DNA of 64,000 nucleotides from Fusarium oxysporum f. sp. lycopersici 4287 (taxonomy: Eukaryota; Ascomycota; Sordariomycetes; Hypocreales; Nectriaceae), in assembly GCF_000149955.1 (NCBI RefSeq), contig NC_031000.1:312410-376409 (forward strand), written 5' to 3'. Shown here in pieces: positions 33,854 through 44,524 of this stretch. Every line of letters starts with the position of its first letter. Positions within the stretch are counted from its first letter, which is position 1. The translations under genes were made by a program, and so were the position numbers. Under the pieces are notes generated by a model. The model saw only the letters and a program-made list of their open reading frames with translations, was not told the DNA's origin and did no database searches.

Positions 33854-35858
33854 ATGCGACGCTTTACTCGATCATCAGCTCGCTCCATTGCTCAATGGTC
33901 GAGAGCAGTCTCAACGAGAGCAGCTCCAGCGGGAGATCTTTATCGTCTTAGATCCATTTTATTTACGTCTACCGGCGCCTTCACCGGAATTATAATCGGA
34001 ACTATAGGATCTGCCATATGGTTTGTCGAGGGCGCAGAGCGACTGCGAGCTGATGTCCAGACACCACAGACTAGACCCTATGCTAGTCCAGCAACCACAA
34101 GGAAAGTATGTTCTCACCTCTGCGTGACCTCACTGGCTTGATCTACTGTACTTTCAGGGGCTAACGGTGCACCATCAGGGGATCGCACAAATTCGTCAGG
34201 AACTCGGAGACGATGCGGTGAGCACGGACGAAGACGACATAGAAGAACACGGATTTTCAGAATGGTCGACGTCGAATTCGCTCGTCAGGCCGGAAGCCGT
34301 CGTCCGCCCGACAAGTACGGAGGACGTGGCCACTATAGCCAAGATCTGTTTTCGCTACAAAATCCCGATGGTTCCATACGGTGCAGGTTCGAGTGTAGAG
34401 GGCAATTTCTCCTCCACACATCCCGGGATCTGCATCGACTTGTCTCTCATGGATAAGATTGTGGAGTTTCGTCCAGATGACTTGGACGTGACTGTCCAGG
34501 CTGGCGTAAACTGGATGAACCTCAACGAAAACAAAGAACTTAAAGAGACCGGGTTGTTTCTACCACTTGATCCTAGCCCAACCGCACAGATTGGTGGCAT
34601 GATCGCCACAAACTGCAGCGGAACAAATGCCTTGAGGTATGGCACGATGAAGGATTATGTTCTAAACTTGACAGTTGTATTGGCGAATGGCTCTATTATC
34701 AGGACTAGGCGTCGGCCACGGAAGACTTCGGCTGGCTATAACCTAAACGGCCTCTTTACCGGATCTGAAGGCACACTTGGAATCATCACGGAGGCGACTC
34801 TGAAACTCGCGGTTGTACCATCTAGCTACAGCGTCGCAATCGCTACCTTTTCCACAGTGAAGGATGCTGCAGACGCAGCGGCCAAGATGATACGCCAAGG
34901 GATCAACCTCGCTGCCTGCGAACTGATGGACGATGAACAGATGAAGGTTATAAACAAAAGTGGTGGAGTGGGCGGGAAGCTGTGGGAAGAGTTGCCGACT
35001 TTGTTCCTCAAGTACGTGGTTTCTATACATGGATCGCCGTCAATCAAGCCTAACATAGCGCACTAGGTTTTCAGGCTCACAACAAAATATCGAGGACAGT
35101 GTTCGGTCGGCAAAAACCGTCAGTAGTTCGTCCCAAGTGCCAGACATTCCTTTCTGCGAAGACGAAAGAAGAAATGGACTCTTTATGGTCCGCTCGCAAG
35201 CAAGCTCTCTGGGCTTGCCTGGCAACTCGCCCAGAGGGCACGGAAATCTGGTCCACGGATGTAGCAGTTCCAATCTCTCGTATGGCACAAATGATAGGTA
35301 CTACATACGCCGGATCTTAGATGTCTCGATATTTCTATGTAAAGCTAACATATATTTACAGAGGAATCCAAAACCGATGCAATGCAGTTAGGTCTCTTCT
35401 CGAGCGTCCTAGGTCACGTTGGTGACGGCAACTTCCATCAGATGGTCATGTACAATCCGAAGAGACCTACAGACGTGACAAAGGTTAAGGACTTCATAAA
35501 TGGAATGATGCACAAGGCTTTAGAGATGGAAGGAACTGTATCGGTAAGACGTCGGATAACTGTTGTGTCTGGAAATTGTGCAGCTCTAATACGTAAACAG
35601 GGCGAGCATGGCATTGGTATCGGGAAAAAGGTATGCCGGCACGCACTCTTGGAAAGGCAATAACACATGATAGAATGATACTGATAACTGTCGCAGCACT
35701 GCCTACTCGAAGAATTGGGCCCTGACACAATTGGGGTAATGAAGGCTATCAAAGGTCGTTTGGATCCCCAGTAAGTAATAGATATCCCAGTGCAACGCGT
35801 TTGCTAACAAGAAAAATCTAGCTGGCTTATGAACCCTGGTAAGATATTTGATGAGTAA
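33854..35858 (+). pseudogene. Mitochondrial D-lactate dehydrogenase (cytochrome), FAD-linked, with a 1-nt frameshift
   Basis: Oxidises D-lactate to pyruvate and passes electrons to cytochrome c at the inner mitochondrial membrane. Seven exons: 33854-34105, 34158-35011, 35064-35297, 35362-35543, 35601-35630, 35697-35770 and 35822-35858. The N-terminus is Arg/Ser-rich with one membrane segment (GAFTGIIIGTIGSAIWF). FAD-binding motifs: VPYGAGSSVEGN, DPSPTAQIGGMIATNCSGTNALRYG and GYNLNGLFTGSEGTLGIITEATL. C-terminal half: EEMDSLWSARKQALWA, EIWSTDVAVPISR, GHVGDGNFHQMVMY and GEHGIGIGKK. In exon 3 the frame slips by one extra base between about 35117 and 35138. Removing one base gives 553 residues, the usual size. 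No intron can explain it. Real mutation and sequence error are both possible. Confidence 0.82.
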
Positions 35859-36390
35859 AATTGGCTCCTCTAAAACGGCGCGGGCCTACTTAGAAACCCG
35901 GATAAAAACCTCATAGATCATGTTTCTGTAGAAATAAACTCTTTGATAGAATACGCATTGGCGAGATACCGTAGATCGCTGCTTCCATACTTGCATGCCT
36001 CGCACTTGCTGCTCCGTGAGGTCATAATAAGTCATGATGGGCGATGAAATTACCAAGCAAGGCCTGTAGCGGTTGGTTGCTGGAGTTAGTAACACCGGAA
36101 GCGGTCTCCAATGTTCCGGACCACTAAATTGTCGTCTAATTACCTCTCTGCCTATCCACTACGTATAAGAAACCCCGCATCCCTCCTCCGGCGGTAGAGC
36201 AAGCTCCTTCTAAGTTAGTACCCTCTTTGCCACTAAACGCCGTTTTTTTGTAAAAGGTCAATAGCCACATTCTGTGCCATTCGGCAGTTCCATTACTTTA
36301 CCCCCAGATTGCTGTTTTCACAGTCTTCACCAGCCTCTATCCCTTTTATCTTTTCTTCTCGATTTTGGTGGCCCACTCGAGGTTGGAATT
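35859..36390. other. Intergenic, 5' region of third regulator
   Basis: About 530 bp. The last 150 bp is CT-rich leader sequence. No gene is seen. Confidence 0.4.
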
Positions 36391-38905
36391 ATGGACAAGA
36401 ACGGTCCAGAACAAAACTCATCTTCCGAAATGAGCATTCGAGGTAGCCTTCAATTTCAACCGCCCAACAGGGCGGCGTCGCCGACAAATTCGAAAAGACG
36501 CAGAGCATACCTATCGTGCGAGACGTGTCGCAAGCGCAAAACGCGCTGCGTTGCCAACTCTTCAGGCCAATCCCAGCCTTGCCAGCGATGCGTGTGTGAG
36601 AGAAGAGAGTGCGTCGTTCGGAGCACAAGGAATGTATCCCGCAGGCGCCCAAGAAGTCCGGCGCCCCAAGATTCACCGTTCTCGCCAACTTCCACAGGCA
36701 TCGTCAGCGACGACAAAGCACAGGAAATCGGCTCTAGCAACGTTCGTGGAGGCAGTGACTGTGGAAGTCACCTTGAGGGATTTACGGCTGAGGCTGGAGT
36801 GTTTCAATGTGAGCCTTCACCCATTGAGCCAACTCCGTCAGCTTCGCATTCCTCCGCCCGCAGGAGGATTATGTCGGCCCATTCACACAACACAGCCGAT
36901 GACCTAGATCTACTTACGTTCACTGCTGCTAGTCAACAGAGCAGGGGCCAAGAGGTAACATCCAAGACAATATGCAGTCACAGTCAAGCATCAAACGCAC
37001 CCACCATCTCGACCGATGCTGCCGATTGGGAACGGTTTATCTTGATTAAGAGAAGAATTCTGAGTAAGACTGAGTTGATCGAGTATCTCGATTTCTATTT
37101 TACTATCATGTGGTCACTCCGCCCTGTTGTACCTCCGTTCTATCGGGATCGTGACCAATATGGTACCTTGTCGATCGAGGAACCTTTGCTCACTCTAACA
37201 CTCACCACCATCTCATCTCGCTACCATGTGCTCTCCGGGTCCCATGGTGAGATACGGTCCGAAAGAATCCACTGACAGACGTGGAAGATTTGTCAGCGGT
37301 ATCTGCAGTCGGCTCTCTGGGGCTCATCGTACACACGTTCCTCTGGTGCCGTCGCCTCCATGTTACTACTAATTGAATGGCATCCCAAGTCAATCAACAA
37401 TACAATCGCATTTAGCGATGATGAAGAACCTACAGGTATGACCACTGGACCTCAAGAGGTTTTGCAACGCCAAAGCGAACCTTGGGGTACACAATCGGGT
37501 CAGTATACTTCGTTGACGAGCCAACAAAGATACGGCATGGCTACGCTCCTCGAGAGCCTCAATATTGTGGCTCCTGCTTATAGAAGCAATAAGATGTCAT
37601 GGTAAGTGCTAAATCACTTTAACTTCCATTTTCAGATCTTGCTTGTCTTATGATTAGTCACGGACTCTTTACACGATAGATATAGGATGCTACTTTCGAG
37701 CGCTATCGCTCTGGCTCAAGAAGGTTGTTGTTTTGACCACGATCAACAAAACACAGGTCAAGAATCGCTCACGTCAACAGCGCAGTCCGCCAGAGATGCT
37801 CTGCGACAGCAATGGAACCAGTTGACTTGTGTTTTCATATATTTAACCGACGAACACTTGAGCTTACGTTTAGGGTTGCGCCCGCTTTTGCCTGAGAGTC
37901 AGACCGAGGCGGTGCGTTACCGATTCTCTACGACTTTTGCTAGCCTGCTTCCTGATAGCGCCCTTTGGGAGAGTTACTATGAACTCTTTAACGAGACAAG
38001 AAAATCGCGCACGCTTCTACAATCCCTTCGAAAACCAGGAGTATCTACACCACCTAGTGTCGACATCCTACCTGGACTAGAACATGTCAACAGAGCGTTA
38101 TCGCGCTGGAGAAGGAGCCACGAGAATCTGAAAACAAACCAATCCGAATTGCTAAACGCATGCATAAATCTTGAGTATCACTACACGGTCATGTATAGCT
38201 GCGCTCCGGCAGGCCACGTTCTGCACAACAATGCCTCCATGGCATTGGCTGATGATAAGAGAAAGGCTCTGTTGGTACTGGATGAAAAGGCAGCACATGC
38301 CAGCCGCGATATACTCTCTATTGTAACAAGCATCCTGAGACCCTCCCACATGACACGGTATCTCCCCGTGCGTGCTGGTTGTTTATTGTCTCCGCCAATC
38401 TGCACCTTCTGAGGGTTAGTTCCACCCCGATCCTCCTCACAACCTTCAAGCCTCTTTTTTCTCTTCAGGACTGATACTGTTGCATACTTTCCAGAGCACT
38501 TTAATTCTTGATTCACGTGTAAGCGAAGCACATAAAAATGTACAACTGTTACGAGATTCAATCGCGGCAATGCGGGAGGGAGCCGCGGACGATATTCACA
38601 TGTCCGTGCGGTACGCGCGCTTTCTAGAAATCCTGCTTAACGCGTCTCTTTATTCTTCCTCTCGGGCTCACAGCCCATCGGGAGGAGATCAGGAGGGCCT
38701 TGCACATCAAGGCTCAGGGGACATTATAATTCCTCAAGTGGAGGATAATTTTCCTGAAGTGTCTAGTGCTTACCAAAACTCAAGCTTTATGGCAACCTCA
38801 ATATTGGACGACCTAGAGATGTTCGAATTTCCTCAAAGCTTTACTGTGCATGGAGATTCACTTCAATGGTGGAATAACTTTAGTGCTTCTTTAGCAACTA
38901 GCTAG
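36391..38905 (+). pseudogene. Zn2Cys6 transcription factor, broken by UGA and indel(s)
   Basis: The frame from ATG 36391 encodes a zinc cluster SCETCRKRKTRC...PCQRCVCERREC (CX2CX6CX10CX2CX6C), a Ser/Pro-rich linker and a fungal regulatory domain. TGA at 37273-37275 stops it, yet the same frame resumes at once with TWKICQRYLQSALWGSS and ASMLLLIEWHP, so this looks like a point mutation (CGA or another codon to TGA). A clear 84-nt intron (37602-37685) restores KMSWMLLSSAIALAQEG. Near 38370 one base appears to be missing before WLFIVSANLHLLR. The last junction (donor after 38414, acceptor 38468) does not keep the frame into LHTFQSTL and HMSVRYARFLEILLN. At least two lesions make a functional full-length protein unlikely. 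Confidence 0.75.
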
Positions 38906-39108
38906 ATAGAACTATAAGGACAATACTTGAGAGCTATTACTTTACTATATAAGCCCTTAATAATATTCTTAACTTGTTAATCTGTATTATTTAATTACCT
39001 ATAGTATATATATTTATAGCTTCTTATATAATAGCAGGGCTCTTAATAACTATAATTTATTAAATTACTTTTAACTTATAATATTTAGATAACTTAAATT
39101 AAGATAAC
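38906..39108. other. AT-rich RIP-like spacer
   Basis: Strongly AT/TA-rich sequence with no coding content, running from the regulator stop to the solo LTR. Confidence 0.55.
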
Positions 39109-39258
39109 TGTTGAACAGGTGCTGGGGTCTCACGTGCAAGCAGGGATACTTTAAGATTACTGCCGAAATGGTAAAACCTCTAAGGGGTAGATTTCAACAG
39201 AACACAACATGAATACACCAATTCACATCAATGAACCGAATACACGTAATGTCTGGCA
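39109..39258 (+). repeat. Solo Copia LTR
   Basis: A 150-bp match to the LTRs of the full-length Copia element (TGTTGAACAGG... to ...GTCTGGCA), with about ten differences including a 2-bp deletion. The flanking five bases differ (ATAAC and CCTTA), so no target duplication survives. It abuts the decayed MULE transposase. Confidence 0.85.
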
Positions 39259-39670
39259 CCTTACTAGTAGGCCTCTGATCCTTATTGGTGGCACATGAAT
39301 GTCAGCTGGCAATAACGGAGGACTGCCTTATTTGCATACCATAGGCATAAGAGTGAAATAAAGGANNNNNNNNNNNNNNNNNNNNNNNNNNNNNNNNNNN
39401 NNNNNNNNNNNNNNNNNNNNNNNNNNNNNNNNNNNNNNNNNNNNNNNNNNNNNNNNNNNNNNNNNAAGCAGATTTCTGTGGCGTTCATACAAACTTTATT
39501 GCGGTCTGTTAGGATAACTGATGGAAGCCTTGTATAGCAGAGCTTATATAGGGACTTAAGCCGGTCTGAGACCTATAAGTAGTCCTGCTTAGTCTTGCCG
39601 CTAAGGAATGCAAAGACTATACAGAATGATCGCTAGCAGGCATTAACGCCAATCATGTTAAGCAATGGCA
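39259..39670 (-). pseudogene. MULE (Mutator-like) transposase fragment, RIP-damaged
   Basis: Read on the minus strand, 39630-39470 gives PLLNMIGVNAC, then a stop, RSFCIVFAFLSGKTKQDYL, a stop, VSDRLKSLY and LPSVILTDRNKVCMNA. After a 100-N gap comes LLCLWYANKAVLRYCQ. These are the core motifs of fungal MULE transposases. Both stops are TAG where CAG (Gln) and TGG (Trp) are expected, that is C-to-T on one strand or the other, the RIP signature. The N-terminal and C-terminal parts are not recognisable. The LTR at 39258 cuts off the downstream end. Confidence 0.65.
39366..39465. other. Assembly gap (100 N)
   Basis: Exactly 100 unresolved bases, the conventional placeholder for unknown length, inside the MULE relic. 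Confidence 0.98.
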
Positions 39671-40690
39671 TTCTGTATTTGTTTATTTTATATATATAGT
39701 CGAGGAAAAGCAGATCTGGGTAGGCCTAAAGGTAAGCCAATAAGTCTAGATAGGCAAACAACACCGCCATAATTCAGTCATCCAAATCAAGCCGCATTTA
39801 GTTCCAGAACCCTTCCTCATCCAGTTGGTTAGTAAAGGCATGTATAGTACTTTGGCCCTCATAAAGTTCTTGTTTACTATTTGCGATATGATTATATATA
39901 TCTTGCTGCATTACAATGGTGTTCGAATTCTGACGGATATAAGTCCTAATATCGTTTGGCGCTACTCCTGCATTTATTAGGCAGCTGACTGTTGACCTAT
40001 CTGCACCAGAGAGCTGCCGATGGACTGAATGGGCCGATTTGTGCTAGCTTGGCTTGTGGTTGTGTATATAAAACCGGCTGTCTGGATGATGCCTTAAAGA
40101 CCAAGTCGCCTTATTTAGGGATTCCTTTGCGATAATCGAGAACCAACAATTGATTCCTCGCGTGGTAGTCTTATGCTGGCGGTCTTTTGATACGCTAGGC
40201 AGACAACACCATCGATTGCATGCATAGGAGATAATCTGCCTGCTGCTAGTTAACTGTGAAGATCTTCCAGTCTATTGGCATAGAGTCCTTCTGTCTTATT
40301 ATGATTACTATTGATTCCAGTTAGCAACCCTCTATTACTCTTAAAACACTGGAGATTTCCAGTCCTACTAGGCTAGAATACTATACACTCTCTTATATAT
40401 AGAACCCCCTTATATAAATGATCCTATATATTACTTAGATATAGATATATGCTATATTCTCTTTAACAGGTCTAGATTCTCTGTAAAGCCTAATCTTTAT
40501 AATGCTTTCTTCTAGCTTTATTATTTTTATCCTTAGATGCTATTTTAGATTAGTGCCTTCTGTATTAACTAAAGTAATTTGCAGGAGTATAAATTTTAAG
40601 TAGGTATTATAGACTGAATCTTTAGAGCTGCTAGTTGTATTATTATTTGGCTAGGGAAACCATTTACTGATTTTAAGCTAGGGCTTTCGT
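39671..40690. other. Decayed repeat DNA, upstream part of MULE relic
   Basis: Moderately to strongly AT-rich sequence with stop codons in all frames. It is probably the eroded N-terminal coding region and terminal repeat of the MULE, but no end could be defined. Confidence 0.4.
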
Positions 40691-40918
40691 GTTACGAACC
40701 CCGCGGTTACGTCACGTGTACCCCACTTTTTTTCAACCCATCACTAAGGACTCTCGAGACGATCACGCTCTCGAGCGTGATCGCCTACAAAGGATCACGA
40801 CTCCAACCGTGATCTCCTAGAGATCATCTCTAGTATATAGACCACATTCACTAGCACTTTCATAGATTCTAGCTCACCAGCTATCAATAAAACTTCTTTA
40901 CATTGATCAAGCCTAACA
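40691..40918 (+). repeat. Possible LTR of a second retrotransposon family, with stem-loops
   Basis: This 228-bp unit starts TGTTACGAACC and ends CTAACA (TG...CA ends as in LTRs). It has GTATATAGACC as a TATA-like element and AATAAA near its end. It also holds a perfect 10-bp palindrome arm (GATCACGCTC at 40761 with GAGCGTGATC at 40773) and a second GATCACG/CGTGATC pair at about 40793-40815. TGTTACG-starting LTRs are common in fungal Ty3/gypsy elements. No second copy is present in the window, so the call is tentative. Confidence 0.4.
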
Positions 40919-42910
40919 CGCATTGAATCTACCATTAAGAGACGTGACACTTCGACAAGCTCAGCTACACGCCCTACGCAATCTGCCAACAATAAACCTA
41001 GCACGGCTTAGTTTATCCACAGTTGGAAACCAACCGTCACATTTCGGTTATAGAATATATGGCCTATATTGCTGCTACTACTTGCAAAGCTATTATCTAG
41101 GAGCAGAAGTATCTTTTTACCTATTACCTAGAAGAAATGAAAGAGGCCTATAGACTTGACTCCTTAAGTTTTGATGAGGTTAATGCCTTGGTTATGCTCT
41201 TTAGATGTTAATGGCTTAGGAGGCAGTAGGTAATTTAGGAAGTGGCCTTTACAGGGCAGATTAATATTATATGCAATAAAATAAGCATCCTGTTTAATAA
41301 AATCGGGTTAATAGTGTTATTTTGTACTTAAGTGGCCTAATTGTGGCAATTAGTAACTTACTGATTGCATATAAGAAAGATATGCATTTATTAAAAAAGA
41401 TATATATTGTCTAGACTAGGAAGACTAAGTAGTCTGTAAATGGTTTAAAGTGGGGTGTAGCAAGCAAGGGGGTATATTGCTTTTAGTTAATTTTATAGCA
41501 GGAACTGCAGAGAATACTGTAACTGTTAGTTAAAGAAAAGAGAGTATAGTTAGCGTTATTCTTTTAAAGCTGCTAATATAGATAGTCGGTTTTGATTGTA
41601 GAGACTGTTGCGATACTGTATACAGACTGGCCAGTATAATTAGTTGTATTGTTAGCATTTACAGTCTTAATAGCATTCTGTAGAGACTTTAGCTAAATTA
41701 TTGCCTTAATATGGCTATTATGCTCTATAATGCAGTAATAGAGATTCTGCAGACAATTAGAAGTTTATCTCTCTTAGGTATTATTAAGAACTTGGCTTTA
41801 TTTAAGACCTTAGGATTACTGTTTTAGGTCCGACATTATCCCCTAAAACAGGCGCTAAATCTTATAGCTGGGCTAAACTTTAAGTTTTTAAGCAAGTTTA
41901 ATATATCCTAATCTATAAATAACTATAGCTAGATATAAGGTTAATTTTTATATAGATAATAAGGACTTGCATGCCTGTAGCTTCCTCTTAGGCTATATTA
42001 AAGCTATAAGCAAGCCTCTAAAACCCATGATTTATAATAGTAACTTTGCTTAGTATGCTATAATGCTAGTTAATGCAGATAAGATATACCTCTTTATAAA
42101 CCAGCCCTTTAAGGAGGCATTCTGGCGAATATTAGTATTTAACTAGGACTTATCTGACTGCCTAGCTGAACTCCTTAAGGCTAAGCATTTTTAAGATATG
42201 GTACTTATGTTTATAGTTAAATAAATAAGCAATGAGTTTTAATCTAGAGGTATAGATGCTTAGATGCTGTTAAGACCTTTCTATAGACTTTAAGGACTAT
42301 GGATATACTAGAAGTTAAATATCTAAAGTTAAGTCCCTGTGTGATAAGTAGTTTCCTTATATTATTTTGCAGTAGGTTTGGCTTCCTTCCTGAAGATAGA
42401 GATAATAAATTATGGATATGTGAATAACAGATAGCTTGGCTGGAGTTAAAGAAGAAGAATATAGTGTTTATGGGTTATTGCTAAGCGCTATTCTATTTAA
42501 CTGGCGGCTAGCAATAACAGAAGAAGGGTATTTTGCTTCTGTCTTTAAGTCTATAATAGGTAGTAATGAAATCTGGGTTGTATCTGTATGTCTGATGCTG
42601 CTAGTTATGCAATGCTATAGTTAATAGTACAGTTTAATTGGCAAGATGTACATGTATAGTGTTATATATAGAGAGGCTATTTATGCTAATATTAAGTAGG
42701 TTTATCTAGAAACTATATAATTTGCCTGCTAATGCATCTGTAACCAGGGCTGCTATTAATATAATATTTTGTAATATATAAATGAAGTGTATGATATAAC
42801 TTAGCCCTGAAAGGAGAGTTTATTATGATAATTCAGCCACTAATAGTGTTATTTTAGCAGAAGTCTACAGCTAAATTAACTTTAGTAGAGTTAATTTTAT
42901 TATTAGCTAC
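40919..42910. other. AT-rich, heavily mutated repeat relic
   Basis: About 2 kb with very high A+T and TA content and no open frame of substance. Up to about 41160 the composition is nearer normal, so this may be the start of an internal retrotransposon region. The rest is too degraded to identify. Confidence 0.55.
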
Positions 42911-43011
42911 TNNNNNNNNNNNNNNNNNNNNNNNNNNNNNNNNNNNNNNNNNNNNNNNNNNNNNNNNNNNNNNNNNNNNNNNNNNNNNNNNNNNNNNNNN
43001 NNNNNNNNNNN
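42911..43011. other. Assembly gap (about 100 N)
   Basis: Unresolved bases just upstream of the Copia element, probably an unassembled repeat junction. Confidence 0.97.
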
Positions 43012-43046
43012 TTTTTATTCTAGCCAACCTAGGCTAAGGGACCTCC

Positions 43047-43198
43047 TGTTGAACAGGTGCTGGGGCCTCACGTGCAAGCAGGGATACATTAAGATTACAG
43101 CCGAAATGGTAAAACCTCTAAGGGGTAGATTTCAACAGAACACAACATGAATACACACCAATTCACATCAATGAACCGAATACACGTAATGTCTGACA
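43047..43198 (+). repeat. Copia 5' LTR
   Basis: 152 bp, TG...CA ends, 151 of 152 bases identical to the 3' LTR. It is preceded by CCTCC. Confidence 0.95.
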
Positions 43199-43270
43199 AT
43201 TAAGAGTCTCAATTGCATCTCAGCGACCCGCGCACCCAAATGCATACGACCTTCGGTTCATTCTATCACC

Positions 43271-44512
43271 ATGTCGGCCAAACACGCCGAGAGGATCATT
43301 AGCTACGCGTCTCCGGAGGATTGGGACTCCTGGTCCAACGAATTCAAGAAACTGGCGCACGCCTACGACCTGTGGCAGTATATTGATCCGACCGATCGCA
43401 TCCGATGGCCTCAGCGACCAGAACTTCCAGAAATCCGAGACTACCCCAGACAAGCAGATCCGGACGATCCCGATAGTGGCACAATGACGCCCGGCTCAGA
43501 TTACGTACCGCCCCGGCGAATCGGAGAGTTGACGTCTGAAGGAAGAGCGGAATACGAGCATGATATCAGGATCTACTCTCTGAAAGAAACGGCGTATAGA
43601 GAGACGAAGAAACAGGAGCAGAAGCTGGTCGAGTTTGTCCTCAAGACGGTCTCGGCCACGTATCAGAAAACATCCTGCGTCACGGGAGACCGATTAGACA
43701 AGTGGTATCAGGAGCTACGAAGATCTGGAGTGGTATACAACGAACGCCTTCGACCCGAAGCGCGCGACAAGTACCACAAAGCCGTACATACAGCCCCGAA
43801 GATCAACAAACTCAACGAGTGGGTCACGGAGTGGGAGACGACCATGGCCGAAGCGATCAGCAAGAAAGTCCCCGATGCCCTCGACGCGCAATGCTGGGCG
43901 GAAGACCTGAACCGAGCAATGTATCACGTCCTCCCCAGCTGGGCATCTACTTTCCGACAACACCGACGCCCTCAAATCCTCAACAATTCCCTCAACTATC
44001 GAGAGGTCGCTGCCGACATTCGATACGAAGCCAAAATGGCCAACGCTAGCGGAAGGCCGTCAGGAATCAAGAGAGGCGCATTCGCAGCCACATACGGCGC
44101 TGCATCCAGGAACGACAGACCTGAAATCACAGACCGCGATAATGACACTATTGAAGTCCAAGGAGACGCCTCAGATTGGGCGACGGACGAAACATCCTAT
44201 GCACATCGAGATACGCGAGGCCAAGGCCGTGGGCGTAGAGCACGAGGCGGCGGAAGAGGAGTATCAACAAAACGAAAACGAGCAGAGACGACCGTCAATC
44301 CGAACCCGGACGGCCCTACTTGTCGAGGATGTTTGGGTTTCCATGACTGGAGAGGCTGCTGGTACTTATTCCCAGCCCAGAAAGCCGAAGGATGGGAGCC
44401 CAACCAAGCGATACAACGATTAATAAACGACCGTCTCAAGAACGATACTGGTTTGGTGGAGGAAGTCAAACGATTGTCCAAAAGTAGAGACAGAACCACT
44501 CAGGACGAGTGA
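43271..44512 (+). CDS. Copia Gag protein
   Basis: A 413-residue capsid-forming protein. It starts at ATG 43271 in a good context (CACCATGTC). The middle is helical and charged. A basic RGRRARGGGRG stretch is followed by a zinc-knuckle-like CRGCLGFHDWRGC, spaced CX2CX3HX4C, one residue shorter than the usual knuckle. It ends at TGA 44510-44512, and the same reading frame continues without another stop into the Pol region (ATG 44525), so Gag and Pol are separated by one in-frame UGA only. Confidence 0.88.
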   Translation: MSAKHAERIISYASPEDWDSWSNEFKKLAHAYDLWQYIDPTDRIRWPQRPELPEIRDYPRQADPDDPDSGTMTPGSDYVPPRRIGELTSEGRAEYEHDIRIYSLKETAYRETKKQEQKLVEFVLKTVSATYQKTSCVTGDRLDKWYQELRRSGVVYNERLRPEARDKYHKAVHTAPKINKLNEWVTEWETTMAEAISKKVPDALDAQCWAEDLNRAMYHVLPSWASTFRQHRRPQILNNSLNYREVAADIRYEAKMANASGRPSGIKRGAFAATYGAASRNDRPEITDRDNDTIEVQGDASDWATDETSYAHRDTRGQGRGRRARGGGRGVSTKRKRAETTVNPNPDGPTCRGCLGFHDWRGCWYLFPAQKAEGWEPNQAIQRLINDRLKNDTGLVEEVKRLSKSRDRTTQDE

Positions 44513-44524
44513 CTTGGGCGGGGT

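Noticed and set aside
35100..35140. An intron to explain the frame slip in the D-lactate dehydrogenase
   Set aside because: Possible GT...AG pairs here are under 30 nt and remove conserved coding sequence.
42436..42624. 62-codon open frame in the AT-rich block
   Set aside because: Composition follows the surrounding RIP-like DNA, with no motif. Chance frame.
43199..43230. Primer-binding site after the Copia 5' LTR
   Set aside because: The sequence following the LTR did not match any tRNA 3' end that I could recognise, so none is annotated.
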